NCBI GenBank assembly: GCA_021772915.1
Contig: JAJFLB010000016.1
Coordinates: forward strand, 101,984-165,983
DNA length: 64,000 bases
Origin: Gammaproteobacteria bacterium
GTDB taxonomy: Bacteria > Pseudomonadota > Gammaproteobacteria > Xanthomonadales > SZUA-36
Direction: 5' to 3'
The notes under the pieces were generated by a model that had not been told where the DNA came from, searched no databases, and was given only the letters and a program-made list of their open reading frames with translations. Shown in pieces: positions 38,082 through 47,900 of the stretch (position 1 is its first letter; every line of letters starts with the position of its first letter). The translations under genes and the position numbers were made by a program.

Positions 38082-38696
38082 TCAGTTGCTTTGTTGAGGT
38101 CTGATTCCGTTGGCGATCAGGTCTGCCACTGTTTCAGCAATCCTGGACACGGGAACGCTCTCGTCCCACTCTGCATGCTTCATGCCCAGAATTACCGCTA
38201 TTCCCATGATAGCCCAGGACCATGTCTCATAATCCCCCTCACGTATATCACCTTCTTCACCAGCCTTCTTGAGATTATGCTGATAGGCTTGGGCAAAACC
38301 CATATAGTGCTCACGAAAGGCATCATTGGCCACGAACTCAGCTTCCGAAATGATACGGTAAATGCCCTTGTGCTGGCGGGCGAACTCGATATACGCCTCC
38401 AGACCCTTGCGTTCTGCCGCCATCCGGTTGGGGGCATCGGCTATTCGCTCTGCGATCCAGCTTCGCGTGTGGTGGCTCATATAAGAGACCAGCGCCTGGA
38501 AAATCTCCTCTTTACTTTCGAAGTAGGTATAAAAGGTACCCAGCGCCACACCCGCCCGATACGTGATCCCGCTGACGCCAGCTTCATGGAACCCTTTTTC
38601 GCCGAACTCGATTTCCGCCGCCTGTAGCAGTTTCTCTTTTGTACGTCTGCCACGCGCCGTCTTAGGTAGTTTATTATTAGTTGAAACTTGATTCAT
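38082..38696 (-). CDS. TetR/AcrR family transcriptional regulator
   Basis: TKEKLLQAAEIEFGEKGFHEAGVSGITYRAGVALGTFYTYFESKEEIF. Confidence 0.94.
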   Translation of the reverse strand: MNQVSTNNKLPKTARGRRTKEKLLQAAEIEFGEKGFHEAGVSGITYRAGVALGTFYTYFESKEEIFQALVSYMSHHTRSWIAERIADAPNRMAAERKGLEAYIEFARQHKGIYRIISEAEFVANDAFREHYMGFAQAYQHNLKKAGEEGDIREGDYETWSWAIMGIAVILGMKHAEWDESVPVSRIAETVADLIANGIRPQQSN

Positions 38697-38735
38697 GTTT
38701 CATAATGTTGCATGATTTGACTCCAATGGCAAGTA

Positions 38736-38758
38736 TTGTCCACCGGAGCGGCGGACAA
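38736..38758. promoter_or_regulatory. candidate TetR operator (inverted repeat)
   Basis: TTGTCCACCG-GAG-CGGCGGACAA, 9 of 10 arm positions pair; lies between divergent tetR and TonB receptor genes. Confidence 0.6.
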
Positions 38759-38831
38759 AGTAACAGCACAGGATAGTTCAACTGCCAGTACAGAGTAGCG
38801 TAAATTTCAGGAGAATGAAGTGTATACAGCA

Positions 38832-41108
38832 ATGAAAATATTGTTTTTATTCGGTCTGTTGGCCATCGTTACCGCCCCGTTGCCAGTGGCAGCGCAGGGC
38901 AATGACGGTGATGAAGAGTCTATCAGGATTATAGAAGAAGTTATGGTAACCGCAAGACGCAGGGATGAATCCATACAAGACGTCCCACTCTCCATTACCA
39001 CCTTCACGGGCGACCAGTTGGAACGCATTGGCGCGGCAGATATCGTCGCCGTTGCGCAGTCAACCCCAAACGTGACGCTGGAAGTCTCACGCGGAACCAA
39101 TACGACCCTTACCGCATTTATTCGTGGGGTCGGCCAACAAGATCCGGTCGCCGGATTTGAGGCCGGTGTCGGAATTTATCTTGATGATGTCTACCTGAAC
39201 CGACCACAGGCGGCGGTACTTGATATATATGACGTGAACCGTATTGAGGTCCTCAGGGGACCACAAGGCACACTCTATGGTCGCAACACCATAGGTGGTG
39301 CAATCAAGTACGTTACCAACAATCTCCCCAATGAAACCCGTGCAAAGGTACGGCTCTCCTACGGCACCGATAATCAACTGGATGCGGTATTTACAGCATC
39401 AGCTCCAATGTCTGACAACTTTCGAATTGGTGGATCTCTCGCCCGCCTGACCCGTGATGGTTTCGGTGACAATCTGAACATAGCCGGTGTTGAAAACTAC
39501 AACAGGGATATCATCGGTGGCCGTGTCAGTATGGAGTGGGATGTTACGGATGCCTTTTCCCTCCGCTTTACGGGCGATTTTGTTCAGGACGATTCTGACC
39601 CACGCCAGGGACACCGTCTTACCGTGGGAAATGTATCGGGTGCCCCCATTCTGGGAAGCGTGTTTGATACACGCTCAGGTCTGAACAGCCCGACCCAGGA
39701 GGTAGAAGCTTCTGGTGGCTCTCTGGTAGCCACGTGGCGCGTCAACGAGCAATTTACCGTCAAAAATATACTGGCGTATCGTGAGGACCAGACCTCTACC
39801 CCAATTGATTTTGACAGCTTGCCCGCAGTGGATCTGGATGTACCGGCCATCTATGAGAATGAGCAGTTCTCAGAAGAGCTGCAAATTCTGTACGAAAACG
39901 ACCGTCTGGCAGGGATCGTTGGGATTTACGTGCTCGACGCCAACGCATTTGATACCTTTGATGTTATCCTCGATCAATTGGGCAATGTGATTGGATTACC
40001 CGGTCTTAATGCCAACACCTTTGGAGACGTAGACACCAAGAGCTGGTCGATCTTTGCGGATTTCAGTTATGACGTGTCGGACACGATTAGCGTATCGCTG
40101 GGCGGACGCTATACCACGGATGAGCGAACCTCCCGCGTGTTGCGAACGACTTACATCGGTGGGGCGTCTCCTGCTTTGGGTGGCACGGGAATTCCTATTG
40201 CGGTGACTTCCGATTTCTTCGGCCAAAGCGAGTTCAAAGAGTTTACCCCGCGAGCTTCAATCAGCTGGCAGCCAAATGAGACCCAACATTTATACCTGAC
40301 TTACAGTGAAGGCTTCAAAGGTGGTGGGTTCGACCCACGCGGCCAGACCAGTGCAGCACCGGACCTGGACGGTGACGGCACGATTGGAGCAAACGACATC
40401 TTCAGTTTCATGGACTTTGCTCCGGAATTCGTCGATTCCTTTGAGCTTGGCTTGAGGTCTAGCTGGATGGACAACCGGGTCACCACGAGCCTGGCCTTTA
40501 TCCTCTCGAATTACACCGACGTTCAGGTTCCGGGTTCGATTGGATACGACTCTACCGGCGACGGTAACAATGATTCCTTCATCGGTGTCACTTCCAATGC
40601 GGGCGACGCTGATATGACTGGTTTTGAGTTTGAAGGCATGGCCTTGCTCAACGACAATTTCTCCTTTAGCTGGGCGATTGGCTACCTGGACGCGGAATAC
40701 AACGTGTTTATCGATGCTTTTGGTGTAAACGTGGCCGACGACCGGGTGTTCCAGAACACACCTGAATGGACCGCCAGCGGCACTTTGAGCTATGAGCAAC
40801 CACTCAACCTGTTTGGCAAATCCGGCACCTTCGCGGCAATCACATCATTGTCTTACCGCGACAACACCAGTCAGTTCGAAACCCGTAACGAGTTTCTGGA
40901 TCAGCCCAGCTATACACTTTGGGATCTAAGTCTGGTTTGGGAAACGAATGACGGGCGCTGGCGCGCGGGTTTGCACGGTAAGAACCTGTCGGACGAGGAG
41001 TATAAAGTGGCGGGGTATTTCTTCCCGGCATTGGGTCTTGAAGGCAATGTAACAGCATTTTACGGTAACCCACGGACGGTAACTGCGACGGTTGAATTCA
41101 GCTTCTGA
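38832..41108 (+). CDS. TonB-dependent receptor
   Basis: EEVMVTARRRDESIQDVPLSI, NRIEVLRGPQGTLYGRNTIGGAIKYV; ATG 38832 (GTG 38820 also possible). Confidence 0.95.
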   Translation: MKILFLFGLLAIVTAPLPVAAQGNDGDEESIRIIEEVMVTARRRDESIQDVPLSITTFTGDQLERIGAADIVAVAQSTPNVTLEVSRGTNTTLTAFIRGVGQQDPVAGFEAGVGIYLDDVYLNRPQAAVLDIYDVNRIEVLRGPQGTLYGRNTIGGAIKYVTNNLPNETRAKVRLSYGTDNQLDAVFTASAPMSDNFRIGGSLARLTRDGFGDNLNIAGVENYNRDIIGGRVSMEWDVTDAFSLRFTGDFVQDDSDPRQGHRLTVGNVSGAPILGSVFDTRSGLNSPTQEVEASGGSLVATWRVNEQFTVKNILAYREDQTSTPIDFDSLPAVDLDVPAIYENEQFSEELQILYENDRLAGIVGIYVLDANAFDTFDVILDQLGNVIGLPGLNANTFGDVDTKSWSIFADFSYDVSDTISVSLGGRYTTDERTSRVLRTTYIGGASPALGGTGIPIAVTSDFFGQSEFKEFTPRASISWQPNETQHLYLTYSEGFKGGGFDPRGQTSAAPDLDGDGTIGANDIFSFMDFAPEFVDSFELGLRSSWMDNRVTTSLAFILSNYTDVQVPGSIGYDSTGDGNNDSFIGVTSNAGDADMTGFEFEGMALLNDNFSFSWAIGYLDAEYNVFIDAFGVNVADDRVFQNTPEWTASGTLSYEQPLNLFGKSGTFAAITSLSYRDNTSQFETRNEFLDQPSYTLWDLSLVWETNDGRWRAGLHGKNLSDEEYKVAGYFFPALGLEGNVTAFYGNPRTVTATVEFSF

Positions 41109-41115
41109 CCTATCC

Positions 41116-41148
41116 CGAACGGACGGCGGGTCCTTTACCCGCCGTTCG
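41116..41148 (+). terminator. hairpin downstream of TonB receptor
   Basis: ACGGCGGGT-CCTTT-ACCCGCCGT 9-bp perfect stem, 14 nt after the stop; no clear U-tract. Confidence 0.5.
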
Positions 41149-41176
41149 CTTCGCATTCTTGAAGTACAATCCCCAG

Positions 41177-42439
41177 ATGACGCTTGAGCACAATTCCACG
41201 GGCAAACGCGCCTATGTCCTGTTTATTCTGGTCGTGGTCTACACCTTCAATTTCATTGACCGGCAGATCATCGGTATCCTCGCAGTACCAATCAAGGCAG
41301 ATCTTGGGCTGACTGACACTGAGCTGGGATTGATGGGCGGGCTGGCATTTGCACTGTTTTACACCGGTCTCGGTATCCCCATCGCATTGCTCGCCGATCG
41401 CTTCAGCCGAACCTGGATTATGACGGCCGCACTGACCATCTGGAGTGCGATGACCGCTGCATCCGGGCTGGCCACAAATTTCTGGCAATTGTTCGCTGCC
41501 CGTCTGGGGGTTGGCATCGGTGAAGCCGGAGGTGTCGCACCGGCCTACTCACTGATCTCAGACTTCTTCCCACCCAGTCAACGTGCGCGGGCACTGGGTA
41601 TCTATTCTTTTGGCATTCCTATTGGTAGTGCACTGGGTATTGTGTTTGGTGGCATCATCGCTACCCTGCTCGACTGGCGGATCGCTTTTTTTATCGTTGG
41701 CCTGGCGGGCGTCCTCATTGCACCACTGTTCAGACTGACCGTAAAAGAACCACCTCGTGGTGGATTTGACCGTCACCGGGAAAACACAAAACCACCGGGG
41801 TTAAAACAAATAGTCGTCAGTCTTTCGCGAAAGCCCAGCTTCTGGCTGGTGTCGGTGGGCGCATCCTGCTCTTCGATGATGGGCTATGGTTTGTTTTTCT
41901 GGTTACCCTCGTTTTTTGTCCGAAGTTACGAAATGACACTCCTGAGTGCCTCCCTGCATTACGGTGTCGTGCTATTGGTTGGGGGTCTCGCAGGTATCTG
42001 GGCAGGTGGCTGGTTTGGCGATCGATTCGGCCAAATGAGATATTCACGCTACGTCAACATTCCTGCACTCGCATTCATCAGTGCTGTCCCGTTCTATGTT
42101 CTGGCCATGCTGTCACCAACCCAGAGTCTGACCTTTCTGATTTTGTTGGTACCAACGGCACTGGGTCTGGTGTGGCTGGGACCAGTAATCTCGGTCATTC
42201 AACATCTGGTTCGACCCAATATGCGGGCCACGGCTTCGGCGATATTCCTGTTCATCAACAATCTGATCGGAATCGGGCTGGGTACCCTTGCCATCGGTGC
42301 ATTATCCGACGCATTGCAAGCTGGTTACGGTGATGAGTCTCTGCGTTACTCGATTCTCGCGGGCACCGGATTCTACGTACTGGCGGCTGCATTGTTTTTC
42401 CTGGCTTCCCGGTGGATCGAACAGGATTGGGAAGGTTAG
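41177..42439 (+). CDS. MFS transporter (spinster-like)
   Basis: VYTFNFIDRQIIGILAVPIKADLGLTDTELGLMGGLAFALFYTGLGIPIALLADR, GIGEAGG. Confidence 0.93.
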   Translation: MTLEHNSTGKRAYVLFILVVVYTFNFIDRQIIGILAVPIKADLGLTDTELGLMGGLAFALFYTGLGIPIALLADRFSRTWIMTAALTIWSAMTAASGLATNFWQLFAARLGVGIGEAGGVAPAYSLISDFFPPSQRARALGIYSFGIPIGSALGIVFGGIIATLLDWRIAFFIVGLAGVLIAPLFRLTVKEPPRGGFDRHRENTKPPGLKQIVVSLSRKPSFWLVSVGASCSSMMGYGLFFWLPSFFVRSYEMTLLSASLHYGVVLLVGGLAGIWAGGWFGDRFGQMRYSRYVNIPALAFISAVPFYVLAMLSPTQSLTFLILLVPTALGLVWLGPVISVIQHLVRPNMRATASAIFLFINNLIGIGLGTLAIGALSDALQAGYGDESLRYSILAGTGFYVLAAALFFLASRWIEQDWEG

Positions 42440-42590
42440 GCAATCCGCACTGGTGGAAATCTCACCAGCAATCCAAGAGAATTCGCGCCAACTGCGTGGA
42501 TGAATCACCGAGGCGTTAAACCCGCGCACGTTCTGCTATCCTTGTCCTGGTATAGCGTACCATCCGGGTCGGACCGAAAAACCAATAAGA

Positions 42591-43529
42591 ATGACAAAAC
42601 GAAAACTCATTATTGATTGTGACCCGGGGCAGGACGACGCCGTCATGCTGTTACTGGCATTGTCCTCACCCGATGAACTGGACATTGTCGGTATTACTGC
42701 CGTTGCCGGCAACGTTCCCCTGGACCTGACGCAGCGAAATGCCCGCATAATATGTGAATTGGCGGGCAGAGTGGATGTGCCCGTTTATGCCGGTAGCAGC
42801 CAGCCATTGAAAAAACAGTTGGTCACGGCTGAAAACGTACACGGCAAAACCGGCATAGATGGTATCGACATTTTTCCACCCGGGGTCCCCTTGCAGGAGC
42901 AACACGCGGTTGATTTCATCGTCGAGATCCTGAGTAAAGCCGAAGATGATGCGGTTACCCTGGTGCCCACCGGTCCCCTGACCAACATCGCCCAGGCCAT
43001 CATCAGGAAACCGGATATTCTGCCTAAAATCAAGGAGATTGTGTTGATGGGTGGCGCCATGCGCGAAGGTGGCAACACCACGCCCTGTGCCGAGTTTAAT
43101 ATCTATGTTGACCCTGATGCCGCCCAGACCATCATGCGCTGTTCCCGACCACTGACCATGGTACCGCTGGACGTGACCCACCAGGTATTGGTCACCCGTG
43201 AACGGCTGCAGCAATTTCGCCAGCTGGATTCAGCCGTAGGTGGTGCCATCGTTGGAATGCTGGAATTTTTTAACCGTTTTGACAGCGAGAAGTATGGTAG
43301 TGAAGGCGCCCCCCTGCACGATCCCTGCACCATTGCCTACCTGTTGGAGCCGGACTTGTTCAATGGCCGATTTTGCAATGTTGAGGTCGAGACCTCATCA
43401 CCGTTGACCCACGGCCACACCGCGGTTGATTTCTGGGGAGTTACAGACCGTCCCGGCAATGCAAACTGGCTTTATCAAGTTGACGCTGATGGATTTTTCG
43501 CACTGCTGATAGAGCGATTGGGCGCGTGA
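42591..43529 (+). CDS. inosine-uridine preferring nucleoside hydrolase
   Basis: LIIDCDPGQDDAVMLLLAL, EFNIYVDPDAA, PLHDPCTIAYLL. Confidence 0.95.
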   Translation: MTKRKLIIDCDPGQDDAVMLLLALSSPDELDIVGITAVAGNVPLDLTQRNARIICELAGRVDVPVYAGSSQPLKKQLVTAENVHGKTGIDGIDIFPPGVPLQEQHAVDFIVEILSKAEDDAVTLVPTGPLTNIAQAIIRKPDILPKIKEIVLMGGAMREGGNTTPCAEFNIYVDPDAAQTIMRCSRPLTMVPLDVTHQVLVTRERLQQFRQLDSAVGGAIVGMLEFFNRFDSEKYGSEGAPLHDPCTIAYLLEPDLFNGRFCNVEVETSSPLTHGHTAVDFWGVTDRPGNANWLYQVDADGFFALLIERLGA

Positions 43530-43539
43530 GTGAGCCAGG

Positions 43540-44394
43540 GTGACCAAAAGCGCTACGATTGCCGTTGTAGGCTCAATTAATCTGGACCTCGTTGCCAGTG
43601 TCAAGTCGTTCCCACAACCCGGCGAGACCGTTACAAACGCAACCGTCGTACGCTGTCCGGGCGGCAAAGGCGCCAACCAGGCACTGGCGGCTCATCGGCT
43701 TGGGGCACAGGTCTTTATGGTGGGATGTGTCGGCAATGATCCGCTCGCCGGTGAAGCACTGCAAGCACTGACAAGCGAAGGAGTTAATCTGGATTATTGT
43801 TGTTCAATCGATGACGCTCCCACTGGCCTGGCAATGATAGTCGTCAATGCACTCGGTGAGAACCAGATCGTGGTCGCACCCGGAGCCAATGCGGCTTTTG
43901 GCCCGGGACAACTCAGTATGCCACCCGCTGATGCCGTCATTGCGCAACTGGAAGTGCCGATCAATACCGTTCTAAAAGCGGCATCAGCCAACCCCGGTTT
44001 TTTCTGTCTCAATGCTGCACCTGCCAGGACGGTACCCATGGAGTTACTGGATCAGGTTGACCTGCTCGTCGTAAATGAGATTGAAGCTCAAACACTTGGC
44101 CCGGACCTCGCCGTCTATGGCGGCCTGCTCGCCACCACCTACGGCAGCAAGGGTGCCCTGCTGAGTCGCAATGGCCAACAAATCGCCTGTGGCAAGCCAC
44201 CAAAGGTGGATGTTGTGGATACAACTGGTGCTGGCGATGCCTTTACCGCTGCACTGACCGTCGGCCTGGTTAGCGGTCTCTCTCCTGAACAAGCCTTGCG
44301 ACGCGCCTGTGTAGCTGGCGCCTTGACCGCCACCCGAATGGGCGCACAGTCATCGCCGACCAGTGCTGAATTGGAACGACTGGACGTGGTGTAG
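43540..44394 (+). CDS. ribokinase / PfkB family carbohydrate kinase
   Basis: PGETVTNATVVRCPGGKGANQALAAHRLGAQVFMVGCVGNDPLAGEAL, DTTGAGDAFTAAL; GTG start. Confidence 0.93.
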   Translation: MTKSATIAVVGSINLDLVASVKSFPQPGETVTNATVVRCPGGKGANQALAAHRLGAQVFMVGCVGNDPLAGEALQALTSEGVNLDYCCSIDDAPTGLAMIVVNALGENQIVVAPGANAAFGPGQLSMPPADAVIAQLEVPINTVLKAASANPGFFCLNAAPARTVPMELLDQVDLLVVNEIEAQTLGPDLAVYGGLLATTYGSKGALLSRNGQQIACGKPPKVDVVDTTGAGDAFTAALTVGLVSGLSPEQALRRACVAGALTATRMGAQSSPTSAELERLDVV

Positions 44395-44410
44395 TGTATC
44401 GACTCTAGCT

Positions 44411-44439
44411 GTAGGACTGACCAGCTTGCTGGTCGGGAA
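44411..44439 (+). repeat. REP hairpin 11
   Basis: GTAGGACTGACCAGCTTGCTGGTCGGGAA; compensatory stem change. Confidence 0.88.
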
Positions 44440-44458
44440 TTGTTCAGGTTATTACAGG

Positions 44459-44487
44459 ATCCCGACGAATGAATTCGTCGGTCCTAC
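44459..44487 (-). repeat. REP hairpin 12, inverted mate of REP 11
   Basis: Reverse complement GTAGGACCGACGAATTCATTCGTCGGGAT. Confidence 0.9.
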
Positions 44488-44520
44488 ATCCACCATGGCC
44501 CAGGCCGGTCTCTCGACCGG

Positions 44521-44549
44521 TTCCCGACGAATCAATTCGTCGGTCCTAC
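44521..44549 (-). repeat. REP hairpin 13, carries stop codon of rquA
   Basis: Reverse complement GTAGGACCGACGAATTGATTCGTCGGGAA. Confidence 0.9.
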
Positions 44550-45316
44550 TCAATACGTGTCGCAACAACTTTCTGAAACAAATCACCGAAGCGGCGCTCT
44601 TTGCGCCAGCTGTATTGGTCCGGTTGATCAGCGAAGTGCTTGATTTCATTCCGCCACAGACCCTTGGCAAAGGGCTCCAGCGTATCAAAGACAAGGCTCG
44701 TGATGAGTTTCAGGGGATGCCACCAGCGTGGTTTGTGATAGTCAACAAACACAGCCTTGCCACCCGGGGCCAGACGATTCAGAAACAGGTTGACCGCTTC
44801 GCGTTTGTGCACGTCAGGCAGCTCATGTAACAAAAAGTAGCAGCACACGACATCAAAAAGTTTATGGCCCATGTGCAGTACGTTGCCATGATGCACTGTT
44901 GCCTGTGGGTAGCGCTTAAGCTTGACCCGCGTATTGACCACCTGAATTTCGGCCACGTCGTATACATCCAGGGATCCTTGCGGACCAATATGTTCCGCCA
45001 GGCAGGCCGAGAAACTTCCATAAACACAAGCAGACTGCAAAACGCTCTGTCCCGGCTCTATTTCCATGAAGGCAGTTTTTTGCAAACGTTTGTGTTGCTG
45101 CCAGAGGATTGTTCTGACCACCACGTCACGATCAAGAAGCCTTACATTACGTGGATTGATATATGCCCAGTAATAGGTATCCTGCAAATAATCCGGAATC
45201 TCCGGCTGCGTTGCAACAAAAGCCTTGTGTGCCGACTCTGGCTGGATTTTAGTCCCGGGTACTGTTGTATCATGGAGCAGGCTCGCGGTTGTGCTTGTCG
45301 ATACAAAATCATCCAT
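44546..45316 (-). CDS. rquA: class I SAM-dependent methyltransferase, RquA-like (rhodoquinone biosynthesis)
   Basis: IPDYLQDTYYWAYINPRNVRLLDRDVVVRTILWQQHKRL, VLQSACVYGSFSACLAEHIGPQGSLDVYDVAEIQ, FVDYHKPRWWHPLK resemble RquA; start placed at MDDFVS (45316), just after the ubiT stop. Confidence 0.8.
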   Translation of the reverse strand: MDDFVSTSTTASLLHDTTVPGTKIQPESAHKAFVATQPEIPDYLQDTYYWAYINPRNVRLLDRDVVVRTILWQQHKRLQKTAFMEIEPGQSVLQSACVYGSFSACLAEHIGPQGSLDVYDVAEIQVVNTRVKLKRYPQATVHHGNVLHMGHKLFDVVCCYFLLHELPDVHKREAVNLFLNRLAPGGKAVFVDYHKPRWWHPLKLITSLVFDTLEPFAKGLWRNEIKHFADQPDQYSWRKERRFGDLFQKVVATRIE

Positions 45317-45326
45317 TGTATTACCC

Positions 45327-45836
45327 TCAGTGGTGGTTGTTGCGATGACACTGATCATCGGTATTTTGTTGAATAACCTGACTCAAAACCTGTAGGAATT
45401 TTCGTAGCGGCATTGGCAAATCTTCCCAATCCATGCTGTCCATGGTGTTCTTGATCCCCAGGCCAAGCTCTGTATCACCTTCAATCCGGATCCGACGCTG
45501 AAAAAACAGGGTATCCGGATCGGCCTGTCTGATCGCCAACAAAATAAAATCCATGCTTTCACCGGAGATACTGACATCGTCCGGCAGTTTGCGGTCTACC
45601 GGGGTGAATCGATCCGAGCCAACATTGATCAGCCAGTCGATATTGAGGTCAGTGATCTTTATCCTGATTTTCGCCCCTTCCAGAAAACCCACTTCACCGT
45701 GTTGAATCGGGGTCTGAAAAGCCTTGTTCAGAACCAGGGAGAGCAGTGGCTTCTGGGCGGAATAGGGAATGTATTTCCCCGGAATGCCGATGACTCTCCT
45801 GGTGATGGAATAAAGCAATTCAATTCCTGGCAGCAT
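45327..45836 (-). CDS. ubiT: SCP2-domain ubiquinone biosynthesis accessory factor UbiT
   Basis: SCP2 fold (FLEGAKIRIKITDLNIDWLINVG...LFFQRRIRIEGDTELGLGIKNTMDSMDWEDLP); divergent from ubiUV. Confidence 0.85.
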   Translation of the reverse strand: MLPGIELLYSITRRVIGIPGKYIPYSAQKPLLSLVLNKAFQTPIQHGEVGFLEGAKIRIKITDLNIDWLINVGSDRFTPVDRKLPDDVSISGESMDFILLAIRQADPDTLFFQRRIRIEGDTELGLGIKNTMDSMDWEDLPMPLRKFLQVLSQVIQQNTDDQCHRNNHH

Positions 45837-45895
45837 GCTCTGTCTCTCTCAGGGGTTAGCCCGTGATCAGTATATTTAGGGATATTGACAATGTA

Positions 45896-45909
45896 TTGAC
45901 GCAGATCAA
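45896..45909. promoter_or_regulatory. FNR/ANR-type binding site
   Basis: TTGAC-GCAG-ATCAA versus consensus TTGAT-N4-ATCAA (one mismatch), in the ubiT/ubiU divergent intergenic region. Confidence 0.65.
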
Positions 45910-45999
45910 GGTAACGTCGGATTCTGCACCTAAAATTGCAGGCTTGATTACATCTGTGCAGATTACTGCTGTAACCTGTGGGCCAACATTGGAGTAAGC

Positions 46000-46995
46000 A
46001 TGGAATTGGTGTGTCCGGCGGGTAATTTGCCTGCGCTCAAAGCTGCGATCGATAATGGCGCTGATGCGGTTTATGTCGGCTTCAGGGATGACACCAATGC
46101 ACGTCATTTCGCCGGTTTGAATTTCAATGAACGCAGCATTGTAAAAGCCATCCGTTACGCCCGCGACCGGAGCCGAAAGGTTTTTGTGGCAATTAATACT
46201 TTCCCCCAGTCGAGACATTTCGGTCGCTGGCGCACAGCCGTGGACCGGGCGGCGGATTATGGCGTTGATGCGCTGATACTGGCCGATATGGGGGTGCTTG
46301 ATTACGCCAGTAACCAGTGGCCGGATCTACGTTTGCATTTATCGGTGCAGGCATCTGTGACCAGTGCCGAGGGCATCCGCTTTTATCATGAGAATTTTGG
46401 TGTCAGGCGGGTCGTCCTGCCGAGGGTGTTGTCGGTCAACCAGGTCGCCCGGGTGATCACCGAATCTCCCGTTCCGGTTGAAGTTTTCGGGTTTGGAAGC
46501 CTGTGTGTCATGGTTGAGGGTCGCTGTTTGCTGTCCAGTTACGCCACCGGCAAGTCTCCGAACACCTATGGTGCCTGTTCCCCGGCCTCGCACGTGCGCT
46601 GGGAAGAAACACCCACCGGGACCGACACCCGTCTCAACGGGGTCTTGATCGACCACTACGATGAGGGCGAAAAGGCCGGTTACCCAACCTTGTGCAAGGG
46701 ACGCTTCCAGGTCGGCAAGAACACCTTTTATGCCCTGGAAGAACCCACCAGCCTGAACACCCTGTCAATCCTGCCGCAACTAAAGCAGATTGGTGTCAGC
46801 GCGATAAAAGTCGAAGGACGCCAACGCAGCCCGGCCTACGTGGCGCAGGTTACCGCCGTAATGCGTGCAGCGATTGACAGTTGTATGCAGGATCCGCCTG
46901 GTTATCAGGCGAAAGAGCAATGGATGAACGCACTCGGAGGTGTTTCCGAAGGGGCCCAGACCACGCTCGGTGCTTATCACCGGCCCTGGCAATGA
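46000..46995 (+). CDS. ubiU: U32 peptidase-family O2-independent ubiquinone hydroxylation protein UbiU
   Basis: MELVCPAGNLPALKAAIDNGADAVYVGFRDDTNARHFAGLNF, GRCLLSSYATGKSPNTYGACSPA. Confidence 0.92.
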   Translation: MELVCPAGNLPALKAAIDNGADAVYVGFRDDTNARHFAGLNFNERSIVKAIRYARDRSRKVFVAINTFPQSRHFGRWRTAVDRAADYGVDALILADMGVLDYASNQWPDLRLHLSVQASVTSAEGIRFYHENFGVRRVVLPRVLSVNQVARVITESPVPVEVFGFGSLCVMVEGRCLLSSYATGKSPNTYGACSPASHVRWEETPTGTDTRLNGVLIDHYDEGEKAGYPTLCKGRFQVGKNTFYALEEPTSLNTLSILPQLKQIGVSAIKVEGRQRSPAYVAQVTAVMRAAIDSCMQDPPGYQAKEQWMNALGGVSEGAQTTLGAYHRPWQ

Positions 46996-47900
46996 CCCGC
47001 ATGCAAACAATGAGACTGTCAGTCGGGCCCATCCAGTACTTCTGGGAGCGTCAGCGGGTGCTGGATTTCTACCAGCAAGCCGCCGACAGTGCCGCGCAGA
47101 TCATTTACCTGGGTGAGGTTATTTGCTCGAAGAGACGTCTGGTGAAGTTTGCTGACTGGCTCGCCATCGGAAACGAACTCAAACAAAGCGGCAAACAGGT
47201 AATTTTGTCTTCGTTGACCTTGCTTGAGGCTGCGTCTGAAATCGGCACTCTGAAAAAGCTCTGCAGTAACGATGCTTTCATGGTGGAAGCCAACGATGTC
47301 GCCGCGATCCAGCTGTTGACCGCAGCCGGCAAGGACTATGTCGGTGGTCCTGCGCTCAACATCTACAATCATCACAGCCTGCAACTACTCGCCGGGAAAA
47401 ACCTTAAACGGTGGGTATTACCAGTGGAACTGGGTCTGGAAGCCTTGAGAGACTTGCACTTGCACCGCCCCGAAGGTGTAGAAACGGAAGTATTTGCACT
47501 GGGACGTCTGCCGCTGGCGTACTCGGCACGTTGCTATACAGCAAGATCGCACAATTTGCCCAAGGATGATTGTCAGTTCAAGTGTCTGGACTACCCCAAT
47601 GGCCGTATGCTGAAAACCCGGGAAAACCGGGACTTCCTGGTATTAAATGGCATTCAAACCCAGTCGGCACTGACGCACCAGGTGCTCGACCAGGTAACAG
47701 AACTGGCGTCTCTGGGTGTCGACGTACTTCGAATCAGCCCCCAGAACACGGACACCATGCGGATTATTGAGCTATTTTCGGCTGCCTGCAAAGGGCGTGA
47801 GTTGACTTCGCTAACTGAAGAACTGCTCAGCATGTTGCCGCTGGGCGCTTGTAACGGGTACCTGACACAGCAAGCAGGAATGGATTATGGGCCTCAATAA
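46992..47900 (+). CDS. ubiV: U32 peptidase-family O2-independent ubiquinone hydroxylation protein UbiV
   Basis: LSVGPIQYFWERQRVLDFYQQAADSAAQIIYLGEVICSKR, LGRLPLAYSARCYTARSHNLPKDDCQFKC; ATGA overlap with ubiU. Confidence 0.92.
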   Translation: MTRMQTMRLSVGPIQYFWERQRVLDFYQQAADSAAQIIYLGEVICSKRRLVKFADWLAIGNELKQSGKQVILSSLTLLEAASEIGTLKKLCSNDAFMVEANDVAAIQLLTAAGKDYVGGPALNIYNHHSLQLLAGKNLKRWVLPVELGLEALRDLHLHRPEGVETEVFALGRLPLAYSARCYTARSHNLPKDDCQFKCLDYPNGRMLKTRENRDFLVLNGIQTQSALTHQVLDQVTELASLGVDVLRISPQNTDTMRIIELFSAACKGRELTSLTEELLSMLPLGACNGYLTQQAGMDYGPQ

